From contig JAJOZX010002709.1 of assembly GCA_023014485.1 (NCBI GenBank), positions 91,001-155,000 of the forward strand: 64,000 nucleotides of DNA, in the 5' to 3' direction. Each line of letters begins with the position of its first letter. Position 1 is the stretch's first letter. The position numbers were made by a program, and so were the translations under genes. The DNA comes from Bathynomus jamesi (lineage: Eukaryota > Arthropoda > Malacostraca > Isopoda > Cirolanidae). Of this stretch, positions 40,926 to 52,805 are shown one piece after another. A model generated the notes under the pieces. It saw only the letters and a list, made by a program, of their open reading frames with translations, was not told the origin of the DNA and did not search any database.

Positions 40926-42525
40926 ATGTCGCGTAAATGTGTGAACAATCCTAATAATTTCTGTTGTGTGTCCAGTGATTACGTGATACAAGATCATAAA
41001 AAACATTATTCCCTTGATTAAAAAAGCTTTTGAGTTCTACTTCGGCTGCAAAATCGGGGATCAAGATAAAGTCTGGGTTCCCCATATATGCTGTGCGCGT
41101 TATGCTGTGACCCTCAGGGATTGGTTAAAAGGTACGAGTACCTCTATGCCATTTGCAGTCCCCATGATTTGGAGAGAGCAAAAAGATCACTTCAGAGATT
41201 GTTATTTTTGTTTAACTGAGGCCACTGGTTTTTCCTCAAAAAATAAGAAGAAAATTGAATACCCGAATCGGCCTTCCGCAATGCGACCAGTAGTACATTG
41301 TGGAACTCTACCAGCTCCTGAGTCCCTTGAATCGTGGAACTTAAACGATGATGATGAACCTGCTGAAAATATGCCTATGTAATTGTCAGATAAGGCTGAA
41401 GAGTATCGACAAACTCAAGAAAAAGAGCCTCACTTGATAACTCAACCTGAGCTTAATGATTTGGTTCGAGATTTGAATTTATCGAAAAATCACTTTTAGG
41501 GTTCAGATTACAAGGATGGAACTTGCTTGCAAACGATACCGTATCCGTTTTTCGCAAACGCCAAAAAAATATATCAGAATACTTTTCCATGACTGGTGAT
41601 TATAGTTTGATAATGGCCCTAGAACACGATCATAAACCTTTAGAATGGCGACTTTTCATCGATTCGTCAAAACTTAGTTTGAAGGCTGTCCTGTTGCATA
41701 CTGGAAATATCTATCCTTCAGTTCCTATTGGACATGCTGTCCATATGAAAGTCGAATGAAAATATGAAATTTCTCCTGAATAAAATAAATTACAAAAGAT
41801 ACAACTGGCTTATCTGTGTGATCTCAAAGTCATTGGACTGCTTCTTGGTTTACAGCTTGGATATACAAAATATTGCTGTTTTCTTTGTGAATGGGACAGC
41901 AGAGCAAAGAATTCTCATTATACTGTAAGAACTGTCCACCTCGTCAATCTTTCACTCTTGGACAAAAAATGTTGCTTGCCATAAATTGGTGGATCCTGAA
42001 AAAGTTTATTTGCCATTTTTGCACATGAAACTAAGATTGATGAGAAATTTTGTTAAGGCAATGGACAGAGCAGGAGATGGATTTCAGTACTTGAAACAAA
42101 AATTTCATCTGATCAGTGAGGCCAAAATAAAGGAATTTTTGTTGGTCCACAAATAAATGAGTTAATGAAAGATGGTGCCTTTGATGAAGTCCTGAATGAA
42201 TCTGAAAAAACAGCTTGGAATGCTTTCAAAACAGTGACCCACAATTTCTTAGGCAACAAAAAGTCGCCCAACTATGCAGAATTGGTTGATGAACTTCTCG
42301 AAGCGTACAGATCACTGGGATGTAATACGAGTTTAAAAATTCATTTTTTGCATTCGCACTTGGATTTTTTCCCGCCAAACCTGGGAGATGTTAGCGATAA
42401 ACATGGAGAACGGTTTCATCAGGACATTTCTGCGATGGAGAAAGGATACCAGTGCGAGTGAAGTCCAAACATGCTGGCAGATTACCATTGGACGCTAATA
42501 AGGGAAGCCTCAGATGTCACTTAAT
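40926..42525 (+). pseudogene. Copy 1 of an unfamiliar protein family
   Basis: Starts MSRKCVNNPNNFCC and runs collinearly with the protein at 50251-51573. Visible blocks: FEFYFGCKIGDQDK and PMIWREQKDHFRDCYFCL (Cys-rich N-terminus), LNDLVRDLNLSK, WRLFIDSSKLSLKAVLLHTG, LKVIGLLLGLQLGYTKYCCF, HNFLGNKKSPNY and KIHFLHSHLDFFP ... HGERFHQDI. At least six stops or frameshifts lie between 40990 and 42460. It retains a middle part (about 41850-42160) that copy 2 lacks. No terminal repeats were found around it. Confidence 0.7.
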
Positions 42526-42595
42526 GCGAAAATCATCAAGAAAAACATTTTAAGTAAAAAAACCATTTTAATATTGTCCTTGTGTATAGATTATT

Positions 42596-42985
42596 CGGTG
42601 CTACTATAGCGTGATTCCTACCGGTGACTTCGATACTATAGGGTGATTCCTACCCGTTTTGGTTCGAAACTACAGTACTGTAGAGTGTGATTCCTATCCA
42701 AGGTATAAATGAAAATATAATAAATATAAAATGTTATTTATTATTCAATTTTATTTATTTGAAAAATAGTTTCGGTGCTACTATAGTATGTGGTCTACCT
42801 ACGATTGGTTAGGTTTAGTCACGCTATTTTCGTTAAAACTAACGAAAATATCATGACTAAACCTAACCAATCGTCAAGGGCGATGGACATTGGAATGTAA
42901 ACAAGCAATTAGTAAACAAGGTAAGAAGCTATAATTAAAAGGTAGACCGCCGAATCGAGGTAGGAATCACGCTATAGTAGCACCG
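42596..42985. mobile_element. MITE carrying a long internal palindrome
   Basis: The ends are CGGTGCTACTATAGCGTGAT and its complement (42966-42985), about 27 bp paired. The inner part repeats GGTGCTACTATAG and GTGATTCCTA. The centre (about 42797-42869) is a near-perfect hairpin built on CGATTGGTTAGGTTTAGTC and its complement. The flanks are ATTATT and ATTACT, a possible diverged duplication. Confidence 0.75.
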
Positions 42986-43035
42986 ATTACTCTATTATAT
43001 TCGAATATAAAGAATGATTTTCTCAAAAAGCTGAT

Positions 43036-43145
43036 GTGATAGCAAAATTTCGTAGTCATTTTCGTAATCAGTGTGCAAAAATCTATAGGAATCACCAGAT
43101 TTCATTTGAGAAAAAAAGGAAAAATTCAATTTGTTGAACAGTGTA
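43036..43145. repeat. Third copy of the inverted-duplication edge
   Basis: TGATAGCAAAATTTCGTAGTCATTTTCG ... TTGTTGAACAGTGT resembles 1550-1650 and its mirror at 40440-40560. The arms' outer part therefore belongs to a dispersed repeat family. Confidence 0.6.
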
Positions 43146-43394
43146 ATAAAAAGAGTTTACACTTTCTGAAAACTGCGTATATACTAGCATACATTACGCA
43201 TCTCGAGTATGGGTGGAAAGATATGAAAGTAACTGACGAATGCTGGTCAAGAGAAGGGCAGACAGAAGTTACAGTCCGTGTTCTCCAATGTTCATAGTGA
43301 TTCTGATAATCCTGAGGAAAGGGAACAGCTGTCTCGATCCCGTTTGTCCTCATTTTTAGTCTTCACTGTTCATATTCACACGAAAAACCTGAAG

Positions 43395-44590
43395 AGTCGT
43401 CAACTTTTATTACCCAGACCTGTGAGAAGAGGGTACAGGATCATTGATGTCCTCCTCTATATCCTGGTTTTCGATTTTCCCAAAAGACCTAGGCTGATCC
43501 GCAGTAATGTTGTATGTGAGATGTGGATAGACTAAATGAAAGTATAGCATTTTAAGTATATTTGTGAGTAGGAAATGTAATTTTGTTAGAATAAACGAGA
43601 ATTTTGAGAGTTTATGATCTATATTTTCAATATGTTGTCGGAAAGATAGTTTGTCATCAAGTACAACTCCTAAAATTCTCCCGTCATTGACGTAGGATAT
43701 TGTGTGCAAATCAATAATAATGTTGAAGTCTGGTATTAATTTCTTTTTTTGCGATTAACAGAAAATTTGTATTATTTTTATTTAAGGATAATTTTTTGGC
43801 TTTTACCCATTCACATATCACGATGTCTCTATTTACTACTTCATTAAGGGATGCAAGATTGCTATTTGAGTATATTAGGGAGGTGTTATCCGTATATTGA
43901 AAGCCTTTCCCATTACGCAAGTATATACTTGGGAATCCAAAAGACTTCCTTGTTGAATTTCATGTTTAATTTTGAGGTAATAATGTTATTTTGTTTGATG
44001 TATTGACTTCTTTCGCAAATATATGATTTGAGCCAATTTAATGCAACATCCTTTGTACCATAATGAGATAATTAGTAATAAGTATGTCATGGGAGATCGA
44101 AGACATTTGAGAGGTCCATTGACAAAAAGACAGAAACTTCTTTATTATGAAGGTTCTTATATAATACTCGTATGTTGAATACGGCTCAAATTGCGTCACT
44201 TGTTTTATGGCCCTCCCTAAAACCAAAGTGAAACTTAGGTATCAGTTTTCTTCGAAGTATTTTGAGAGTTGCATATACACATATTTTTTAAAGTGTCCTT
44301 CCTAATATAGATAAAATGGATATACTGTAGGTTGATGATTAGAAAGTAATGATTTGTCTCCTGATTTGAATACTGGATAAATTCTTGCTTTTTTTAATAC
44401 GTCCGGGAAAATATCTTGGCTGAGGGATGAGTTGAATAATATTGATAAAGGTAGAAATAAAGAATCAGAGCAGTACTTAAATACTGCATGTGGATTAGAA
44501 TCAACGTGACATGATTTGTTTTTTAGGGTGGAAATTGCTGTTTTGATTTCTCTGTGGGAGATAGGAATAAAAAAGAACATGTACGGTAGG
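43395..44590 (-). pseudogene. Jockey/CR1-like LINE RT remnant
   Basis: Minus-strand pieces in RT order: EIKTAISTLKNKSCHVDSNP and FPDVLKKARIYPVFKSGDKS (44302-44590), FGFREGHKTSD (about 44205-44235), then DIVICEWVKAKKLSLNKNNT (about 43790-43850) and RILGVVLDDKLSFRQHIENI (43620-43690). Many stops. It differs from the LINE at 30208-33348. It ends exactly where the BEL LTR fragment begins. Confidence 0.8.
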
Positions 44591-44591
44591 G

Positions 44592-44990
44592 GTGTTAGAA
44601 AATCTAGAAGAGGAAGAGCCATTGTTATCCCAAAGCGATATGATGACTAAGGTGATTAATGCAACGTTGCATGTATATATTGAGTTAAGGTATGTATATA
44701 TCCATCTCATAATTGTAAGGTTAGTGAAAAATTATCACTTATTTTAGAGCCAACATTTTTGGGCGCTTGTTTTGGGCACTGCCAGCATCCTTTCTACTCC
44801 TTTGTTGAATGAGGCACTTGCATTTGCTCTTGAAATTCAGTTTGGTAGTTTAGATGCAAGATTGTTGCAGGCTGTGTTGTTGTTGCAAGGTTTAGAAAGA
44901 AGACCATAACTAGTGCCATTTTTCATTTTTATGCTACTGAGGCCTAAAGTAGGCCCACATTGAGTCAACAACCCGAAGTGAAGTAAGACC
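44592..44990 (+). mobile_element. Partial BEL/Pao LTR
   Basis: Starts TGTTAGAAAATCTAGAAGAG and follows the LTR of 53252-61916 for about 400 bp with substitutions and a missing central block. The end of the LTR is lacking, so it is a truncated solo LTR of a related, older copy. Confidence 0.85.
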
Positions 44991-45756
44991 GAATTTGTTC
45001 TTTCTTCGTATTTATTGTGGTCACATGATATATTTCGTTGAATGATGAAGCCTGTATGATATTTACGATAATTGCACTTTATACATCTGCTCCTTTGAAA
45101 GAGAGCGCATTTCCTGCAATTTTCACTGTAAAATTTGAGTTGTGTATAAAAATCTCTGACGGAGTAATGATGATGTGTTTGATGCGTAGTGATTGCTCTT
45201 TCAATACGAGAATAGCTCCTTCAGATGTGAAAATTATCTCCAAAAGAATTGTGATACATCACTTTTAGGAACTAATTCGACTTTCAAATCCTTTCTTTTT
45301 TATTATATGTAACTGATTTCATGAGACATAATTAAAATTAGAATTAAAAGATGAGAATTTTCATTAAAAGCATAAGTGAGAGTTTATTCCTGCTTGGCCA
45401 AAGGAGAAATGGAAATGATTGATCAAGAAAGCTTCAGCAAGTTTCTTTATAAAGATCAAGTTATCGAGTAACTCTCTATTGAGTCCCTGATTTCTCATAA
45501 AATATCTGGCTCGGAGAAAGTGTGACAAAAGAATTTATTTGCATTACTAAGTATTGTCAACAGGGGCGCCAGGGGCAGGGGCGGGCATTTGCTCCCCTCC
45601 CCCCAATATTTTTGTCAAATATACAAACTGTTAAACCCATAACATGTAGTAAAGAATGTGAAATGATTTTTAAGTAAACTAAAAAATATAAAATGCATAA
45701 AATTTTATCGAGTCTCTTTTCGCAGCTTACAATTTAAAGGCAATCATTTTATTATA
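44991..45756. other. No recognised feature
   Basis: Short ORFs only. A C-rich/G-rich stretch at 45561-45605 (GGGGCGCCAGGGGCAGGGGC) stands out. Nothing else could be supported. Confidence 0.4.
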
Positions 45757-45982
45757 CAGAGTGTCCATAAAGTCACGCATCATATGAAAATAAGCAATGT
45801 CTATTTATTTCAAGATGAAGTCGGCTCCATCAGGCCAAATATGTTGAGGAACATTCAAAGAAACCTGCTTTTTCGTTTACAAACATGTTTTGAGATTGGT
45901 GGGAATCATTTCGAACAAATACTGCAACTATCTTTATAAATAAATGTATTTTCCTATGATGCGTGACTTTATGGACACCCTA
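45757..45982. mobile_element. Mariner deletion derivative, about 226 bp
   Basis: Ends CAGAGTGTCCATAAAGTCAC and GTGACTTTATGGACACCC. Inside, the plus strand still reads a transposase C-terminus (RLQTCFEIGGNHFEQI). A MITE born by deletion of almost the whole gene. Confidence 0.8.
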
Positions 45983-46622
45983 TAGAATGAAAATAACAGC
46001 AAGATCTTCTCTATACAACTCTGAATCAATATGAGGTTTGTCCTATTCATGTAATAGTAGGGATGGGGGAATAATGACTTCTTTTGGAAATTGTCAACAA
46101 GACGAGTGGTTTCTAGGGCCATTTTCGCTGCTGAATACGAACCTGGCTGGTTGTTGGACCTAAAACGAATTTTTGTCCTGGTTCAGTGGATTTTTTTCAA
46201 AATGGCGGGAAAAAAAATAGTTTTCTCTTTTTGATGCTTAAGAAAATCGCACCCCTCATATGTAATCAATGTTCCCTCTAATTTTGTGCTGCTTATGTGC
46301 GCATTTTGTTTCTTGTGTGCAACATTCCCAATAATGTTATAAAATTGTGCAAACTTTATAATTTGGCATCATTCATTGAATCATCAAAAAAATCAATAAA
46401 GAGGAGGTAGATGATTTTGAAAGATTAACAATTGTATCATTATTTTAAAACATAGCACCATATTATACTTTTTAAGGAGACAATAAAACTATGAGTAATG
46501 AAGTTTACATTCATTTATTCTATAAATAAATATATTTTCTATAAGAACATCCAAATTAAAAATATTTTAAGTAAAATTAAACAATATATTGAATTTTAAT
46601 GGTTTATACTAGTTTCTTCTTA

Positions 46623-48621
46623 CTATTGTTTTTCTCTACGGTCTTTCAGATTTGCCCATCTTGAATATACTCTTTCAAGGTTGATTGTTCCTCCATCATT
46701 TAGGTAACTTTTCACACGCATAAGCATATCTAAATGATTTTCTTGTAAACGGTTTCTCAGCTTATTTTTTATCGAGTTCATCAAACTGAAACCACGTTCA
46801 CAGTCCACACTAGATGCTAAAAAAGTTCCTCCTATGTCCATCAATATTGCAAGATCTTTAAATTGTTCATTTTGGAGGACAAAAACCACCATATCAGCAT
46901 AGTTTTCAATAAGTTTCACTTTTATTTTTTCACCTGCAATAAATTTAAAGTCATTGTACTGTTCTACGTATAATGACATCCCTTTCATTTAGAAAATCGA
47001 CATATTTGGAACACAAATATTGAATTTCTTCAACTCCAAAGCCAAAGTTGCATTTTGCAATTGCTGAACAATCAAATAAAGACCATTCTTTTACTTCGTT
47101 CTTAGGAAACCGGTCTTCCATGTGAACACAAAGCGTTTTTATGAAATTCAACAAAGAACAAGTATCAACTTCAATATTTTCTTCATGAAATTTGTTAAGG
47201 AGTGTTTGTAAATGTTTACTCCATGAAATTTTTTCACCAAGATATTGTAAGATATTGTTCTTTTATCTTATTCAATTTACCATGAACAAGATGATTTGCA
47301 TCTAGTGGTGTTAGATTACGCTTCTGTAAAAGCTTAGACAAGGAAGCCAAATCACCCAAAACATCATTCAAAATTTCCAAAGCTATTCGGTACTCAGGGT
47401 TAGTTAATTTTGTGTGACAATAATTTGAAATTGGATCATTTGATACATCCTGCTCAAAATACACTATTAAAGAATCATAATTTCTAATTATTGCTTCCAG
47501 TGCAAAATGTCTCGACAACCACCGTACTTCATTAAGAGGTTTGAAGGCAACCGACTTATTTTCAGAAGCAATAACAATCCCTTCGAATTTGCTCTTCTTT
47601 GTTGTAGATCTGGAAAATAATGTATATATGGTCCTAATTAAAGTTTCGATGTTCCTTATCAGCTTGAATTCTTTCCAAGTATCACAAATACCCAAATCTT
47701 CGCGATGGGCAACACAATGTTGTACAACTAAATGAGGAATTTTACGCTTCAGTTGCGCAGCCACGCCATTAAGCCGACCCAACATTACCGAGGCACCATC
47801 AGATGTGAACATAACCATTTTTTTAAAGTCAAGATTATGTTCTTCATAAAACTGCTCGATTGTAGAAACAACTGTAGAAGCATCACATGCTTGTAATTTT
47901 ACTATTCCACCAAATGTCGTTTTATATTCGGTAGAATTTTGAGCTCTATATTTGAAATAAAGTACCAACATTTTGTTGACGGAAATATCCGTGCTTTCGT
48001 CAAGAGTTAACGTATGAAACGTTGCTGAAGCTATTTCTGTCATTACATCATTTTGCACAATGGCGTTAATATTCTCCAAAAATTCAAATGCATAATTTTT
48101 ATTTCTCCAATTATCTGGAATATTAACATACTTTGACATATGATCATTAATGTCCTGAACAGAGAACATGGAATTATTCATTTTAACAGCTAAAATAACA
48201 TTATCAATTAAAACTTGAACTTCTTCTTGATTTGAACGTTTTCGCTCGCAAAACATTAATTTTCTTTGTCTTTCTTCAGGACTTTCATGCAACATTCTGA
48301 GCAGACCTTTTGCTGGTAATGAAGGATTTTTATTCTAAGTTTCGTTACACCGTCTAAATGAGATTTGCTTGATAAATGACGCCTTAAAAAGTCAAGTTTC
48401 CATACATCACCCCACATCTTTCCACATGCAAATTCCCCTACTACTTTTGCATCTCGACAATAATTACAAATCACTCCAGTATCGGAATTGAAAGTGAATA
48501 TGTCTCGCAACTGCACGCGCAAATCACTATCAGATTTTGGTGTTGCTGTTTCTATATATACTTCCATCCATTCTGTCTTAAAGAAATTTGCAGCTCTTTT
48601 CCGTTTAGCTCCTTTATGCAT
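46623..48621 (-). pseudogene. hAT transposase, broken
   Basis: Starts ATG at 48621 with a TTF/BED-like zinc-binding N-terminus (GVICNYCRDAKV ... HLSSKSHLDG). The catalytic region is at 47234-48295: TLTLDESTDIS (Asp 1), MFTSDGASVMLG (Asp 2), VQHCVAHRED (C-x2-H) and LNEVRWLSRH (RW). The C-terminal dimerisation part is at 46623-46988 (SSVDCERGFSLMNSIKNKLRNRL, Glu). Frame changes near 48.27, 47.2 and 46.97 kb. All key residues remain readable. Confidence 0.92.
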
Positions 48622-48640
48622 TGGTGTAATGGGTTAATTA

Positions 48641-49166
48641 TAAGATGTAATAACTTCTAAATTAAAGAGTACGAAGTTTCATTACATGCGCACACCAGTA
48701 TTATTTGAGCAAACTTATAACACTGCAATTACCGTAAACGTAAAGGTAACTTGTTATTTTACTGATAAAGACATGCTGAATTAACTATAATGTCGGTTCA
48801 TTAATTTTAAAATCTGAAACAAAAACAAACAATTATCATAAAATTGTACCTATATTTATGCTAAATAACGTAAAATGATTGCATAGCAAAACATATTATT
48901 ATTATAGTGAACATAATATTAACCTATTCGGGCCATTGGGTAGATTTGGACTCATACATTTATATATATATATACATAATGTACATATACACATATATAT
49001 AATTTATATGTATTCTTACTTTATATTTTAGAATAAGATATAGTTCACAGAAAACGCGTTTGATTGAATTTACCTTCCATTATTAGAGAAAATACTATAT
49101 TCTAACGCCCGCGGTACCTAATTTATTTAAATCGAAATGAAACTTATTGAGAAAATCGTATGCAAA
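48641..49166. other. hAT internal non-coding region
   Basis: Upstream of the transposase start; AT-rich with a TATATA run near 48961-49010. No second gene seen. Confidence 0.4.
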
Positions 49167-49659
49167 CAGTGGCGGTCCTAGCTTACATGACGCCCTGGGC
49201 GAACCTCACCTTCAGCGCCCCCCCCCCCTGTTCGCCAACACACACACATTCGAATCACCCCAAAATAAAGGACAGACATAACTCTTTCACAAAATAACTT
49301 TTTATTGGACTAATTGTTGGAACTTCAGAACCAAAACAAAGACTCAAATTTCTGAATTTTACAAATCCTTCATCACGTAAATAGAATAACTCACTTAAGA
49401 GAATGTAATTATGATACTATGAACAGGAAAAATACAAATTAAATTGCACAACTGCCATAAATAAACTAGAGAATCAAATTTCTAAATTGTACAAATGCTC
49501 TATCACATAAATATTTTATTTTATTTTTTATTTTTATTTATTTCTTTATTTATTTATTCTTATTTTTATTTTTATTTTTTTTGCAGGCGCTCATGCCGCC
49601 CCTCCACAAATGCCGCCCTGTGCGGCTGCCCATATTGCCCATATGAGGAACCGCCACTG
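49167..49659. mobile_element. Non-autonomous hAT nested in the hAT
   Basis: Ends CAGTGGCGGTCC and GGAACCGCCACTG; perfect 8-bp duplication TATGCAAA (49159-49166 and 49660-49667). A C-rich run follows the left end and a T-rich run precedes the right end. No coding capacity. Confidence 0.93.
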
Positions 49660-49980
49660 TATGCAAACATAGCTGAAATTTCAGGTTTTTAGTGGGTTCT
49701 GTCACACAATCATTATGAAGAGTTGTGGTTCAAAAGGTTAAACATAAAATGTTTAATAATTAAATTAGTAAAATTTTATTATAAAATGACCACCATAAAA
49801 CATTTTTTTACGCCTGGCAGTGACATACTCATGCAACATGTCGTACGGTACGACGTGTGGTATATTTTTCATCATAATAAACTAATAATTCAGCGAGGGG
49901 CTGTCTCCTTGTAATTTACCCTAATAATAGTATTATTAAGAATTTATGAATGATTTAAATAACAATAATTATAATAATTA

Positions 49981-51980
49981 CACTGGCCAACAAAATGAAA
50001 CTTTTTTTCCTCATCACAAACATGATCACACTTTTCTTAATGCATTTTTTGCGCTGATTCCGAATCTGGTTTTATTTTTTTTCTAGCACGTAGAGTTATA
50101 TAGATACACTGGTTTTGATATTTTTAAGTTTTTGATATTGCTATAAGAAAATTTATGGATGTATAGATCACACTTAGGAATGCTAAACAACAAATACATC
50201 ATATACTTTATTCAATGTACTTATAAATAAAGAATATACACATTATTTTATTAAAAGCGCTGTGAGTGTGATTTCCTTTTGTAAATTTGGCCTGGATTGT
50301 CACGATACAGCATCCAACAATTGTCCGCCATCATGCTTTCATTCCAATATCCTTGGTAGCGCTTTTCCATCATCTGAATATCTTGATGGAAGCGCTCTCC
50401 TTGCTCGTCACTCACTGCACCAAGGTTTTCAGGAAAGAAATCTAAGTGGGAATGCAGGAAGTGAATATTTAACGACATTCGACACTCCATTTCTTTGAAG
50501 GCATCAAGGAGGTTCTTGACTCCATCCTTATACGCAGGTGACTTGTTGCTTCCAAGAAAGTTTTCACATATCCATTTGTGAATCCTGACTGCATACCCAT
50601 AAGCATTCCTATAACTTTTAGATCTCCACAAACATTCCATTGATGACTGTCGTATTTGATTGCCTTAAGTAGTATATCCATATTGTCATATGTCTCTTTT
50701 AGATGGATGGAATGGGCAATGGGGATGGATGGCATTATATTACCATTATGCAAAAGAACTGCTTTCAGGCTTCTCTGCGACGAATCAATAAAGAGGCGCC
50801 ACTCAGATGCCACATACGTCTGAGATATGGCTGTAAATAGTCCATTGATGTCATGGGAATAACAGAGAGGACCGTCTACTGAAAAGAATGCTGTTAATTC
50901 AAAATTCCGCTTTCGGTAGTAACTAATACGAACATTGTTCTCAAGTAAATTGTTCTCCTTTAGTCTTGAGGCGAGAAGCTCTGATTTCTCTTTAGACAGC
51001 GATAAGTCTCTAACAAGATCATTCAACTGTCCTTGGGTTAACTTTTTAGGCTCTAAATGTCTACCTTCAAAAGTGTACTCTGGTTCTGTAGATGGTCCGG
51101 AAACGCCAGTTGCACCTTCATCACTTTCCATGTCATCTATGATAGAATCTAGCCTATCACTTGGGGGAATTGGAATGGGCAATGTTTCATCATGTTTTAC
51201 TGGTCTACGTGCTGAATCCAAGTTTGGATATACAATCTGGTGTTAGTTCTTGGCAGAAAACCCCATTAAGTTCACACTACAAAAATAACAGTCTTCATGA
51301 TGATCTCTCGGCTCCCTCCATATCATGGGTATGGCAAATGGCATTGAAGCTTTCTTTTTGTTAAGCCAATCAGGTAATCCATTTGAACAGCCAGAGCAGA
51401 TTTGATGTGGCGCCCATGGTTTATCTTGGTCACCTAGATCCTAGATGGCAACCAAAGTATAGCTTGTATATTTTCTTAATGTCGGTTGTAATACTTCGTC
51501 GCTGTGTTTTAGTTGTGAACTGGCCGCATACGAAACAGAACTTGTCGGGGTCATTCTTACATTGTCGAGGCATGTTGACTGACCTGAGCAAACTATAAAT
51601 TAAAAAAAAATGTACACCAACTTGACACAACAAGTTCTTGGACTGGACTGATCACACACAAAGCACGGCGTTGTTGCCTGAATCACAATGCTGCTAGACG
51701 TAAAAGCTCACACCTGAAATACATAAGATGTATAATTAAGATAATTGAAATAAATAAGATGAATAAACTAAAAAAACACAATAAAATAAAAACAATCAAA
51801 TGTTGAAATAGTAGTATTTTGCCTATTTAAAATGGTTAAATCTGTGTTTTTATATATATGCCCTCATCTTGAAAACTATACGTGCTAGAAACAATCTGAA
51901 TGCAGTTTTGGAATCAGCATGAAAAATGCTATCCAGCCAACACAAATTTTACTCTGATGAAAAATCTTTGTTGACCAGTG
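49981..51980 (-). mobile_element. 2.0-kb CACTG-ended transposon with unfamiliar ORF
   Basis: Starts CACTGGCCAACAAAATG and ends TTTGTTGACCAGTG, with TTA on both sides (49978-49980 and 51981-51983). The subterminal blocks GCTGATTCCGAA and TTTCTAGCACGTA recur inverted at the right end (GGAATCAGC, TACGTGCTAGAAA). Three-base duplications and CACT-type ends are the signature of CACTA/EnSpm elements. Whether the encoded protein belongs there is not established. Confidence 0.82.
50251..51573 (-). pseudogene. Copy 2 of the unfamiliar protein, possible transposase
   Basis: Starts MPRQCKNDPDKFCFVCG at 51573. Blocks in order: a Cys-rich N-terminus (CFVCGQF, PWAPHQICSGC, MIWREPRDHHEDCYFC); an acidic Ser/Pro linker; LNDLVRDLSLSKEKSELLASRL; AFFSVDGPLCYSHDINGL; EWRLFIDSSQRSLKAV; CGDLKVIGMLMGMQSG; then FLGSNKSPAYKDG and LHSHLDFFPENLGAVSDEQGE with RFHQDI. 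A TAA at about 51243 and a frame change near 50.5-50.6 kb break it. About 300 bp of the middle, still present in copy 1, is deleted. Conserved Asp, Cys and Glu/His residues fit a nuclease-like core, but this is inference. Confidence 0.7.
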
Positions 51981-51983
51981 TTA

Positions 51984-52764
51984 TTAATAATATCCGATAA
52001 ATTAAGAGTAGAAGCCGATCCTCCATTCGTAAATAAAGATTAGAGTATATAGGCAGCCTAGGCCTTTTTCGTCTGCACGGATGAATACATTAGAGACGGA
52101 TAAACCGAAGAAAATTATGGGAATAGGCCTTATATTGATTTAACCTAACCTAGGTTAAGTTAGGTTACAATTCCTTTGGGTCAAAAGAACCAATTTTAAA
52201 GAAAGTAACATTGCAACTGGAACACGTAATCCCGCACACGACAGCAATACGCGCAATAAAGTTGGTCGGTTTATACCGAATATAAATATCTTTTAGGCAC
52301 TTTCCTTAATATTATTAGTTTACTCCCGACATACCGTAACGGTACTCCGTAATGAACTAGTAAATATTACGAAAGCTATTGTCGTATATTTTGGAAAATG
52401 AATTTGACTATATATATCAACAAACTATTGGTAACAAATATTTCACTATGCACCAGCTACGCAGAACGTTGAAACTCCAGACAATAACTGAGTCAGCTCA
52501 GCAACCGTGACTCATTCAAATGATTCAGTATTTATGTCGTAAGATATAGATATACGGAGTTGCCAATTAGTAAATGAAGATAACATAAACAGTTGTGTTT
52601 CTTGTGTTGAAAAAGTTAAGATAACAGAAAACTTAAGCATTTGAAAATAATTTTTGTTTATGTCCAATTAACTTTAAATTTTTGTGCGCATAAAATTTGG
52701 CTGTGTGCGCGGCAATAAAACCCCATGTGCGCGCGCACACGCGCACACCTTAGAGGGAACACTG
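51984..52764. other. hAT right-end non-coding region
   Basis: Contains AACCTAACCTAGGTTAAG near 52141 and subterminal GTGTGCGCG / GTGCGCGCGCACAC repeats (52700-52748) next to the right end, probable transposase-binding repeats. Confidence 0.45.
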
Positions 52765-52805
52765 TATGTAATATGTCTTTTCATATGTTTTCAAGGTCGC
52801 TGAAG

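Larger units (their letters stand above)
46267..52764 (-). mobile_element. 6.5-kb hAT transposon with nested insertions
   Basis: Ends CAATGTTCCCTCTAA and TTAGAGGGAACACTG; perfect 8-bp duplication TATGTAAT (46259-46266 and 52765-52772). Contains a minus-strand transposase (46623-48621), a hAT MITE (49167-49659) and the CACTG-ended element (49981-51980). Without these two it would be about 4.0 kb. Confidence 0.95.

Noticed and set aside
52141..52166. AACCTAACCTAGGTTAAG as an interstitial telomere tract
   Set aside because: Only a few irregular units in both orientations; arthropod TTAGG arrays are long and uniform.
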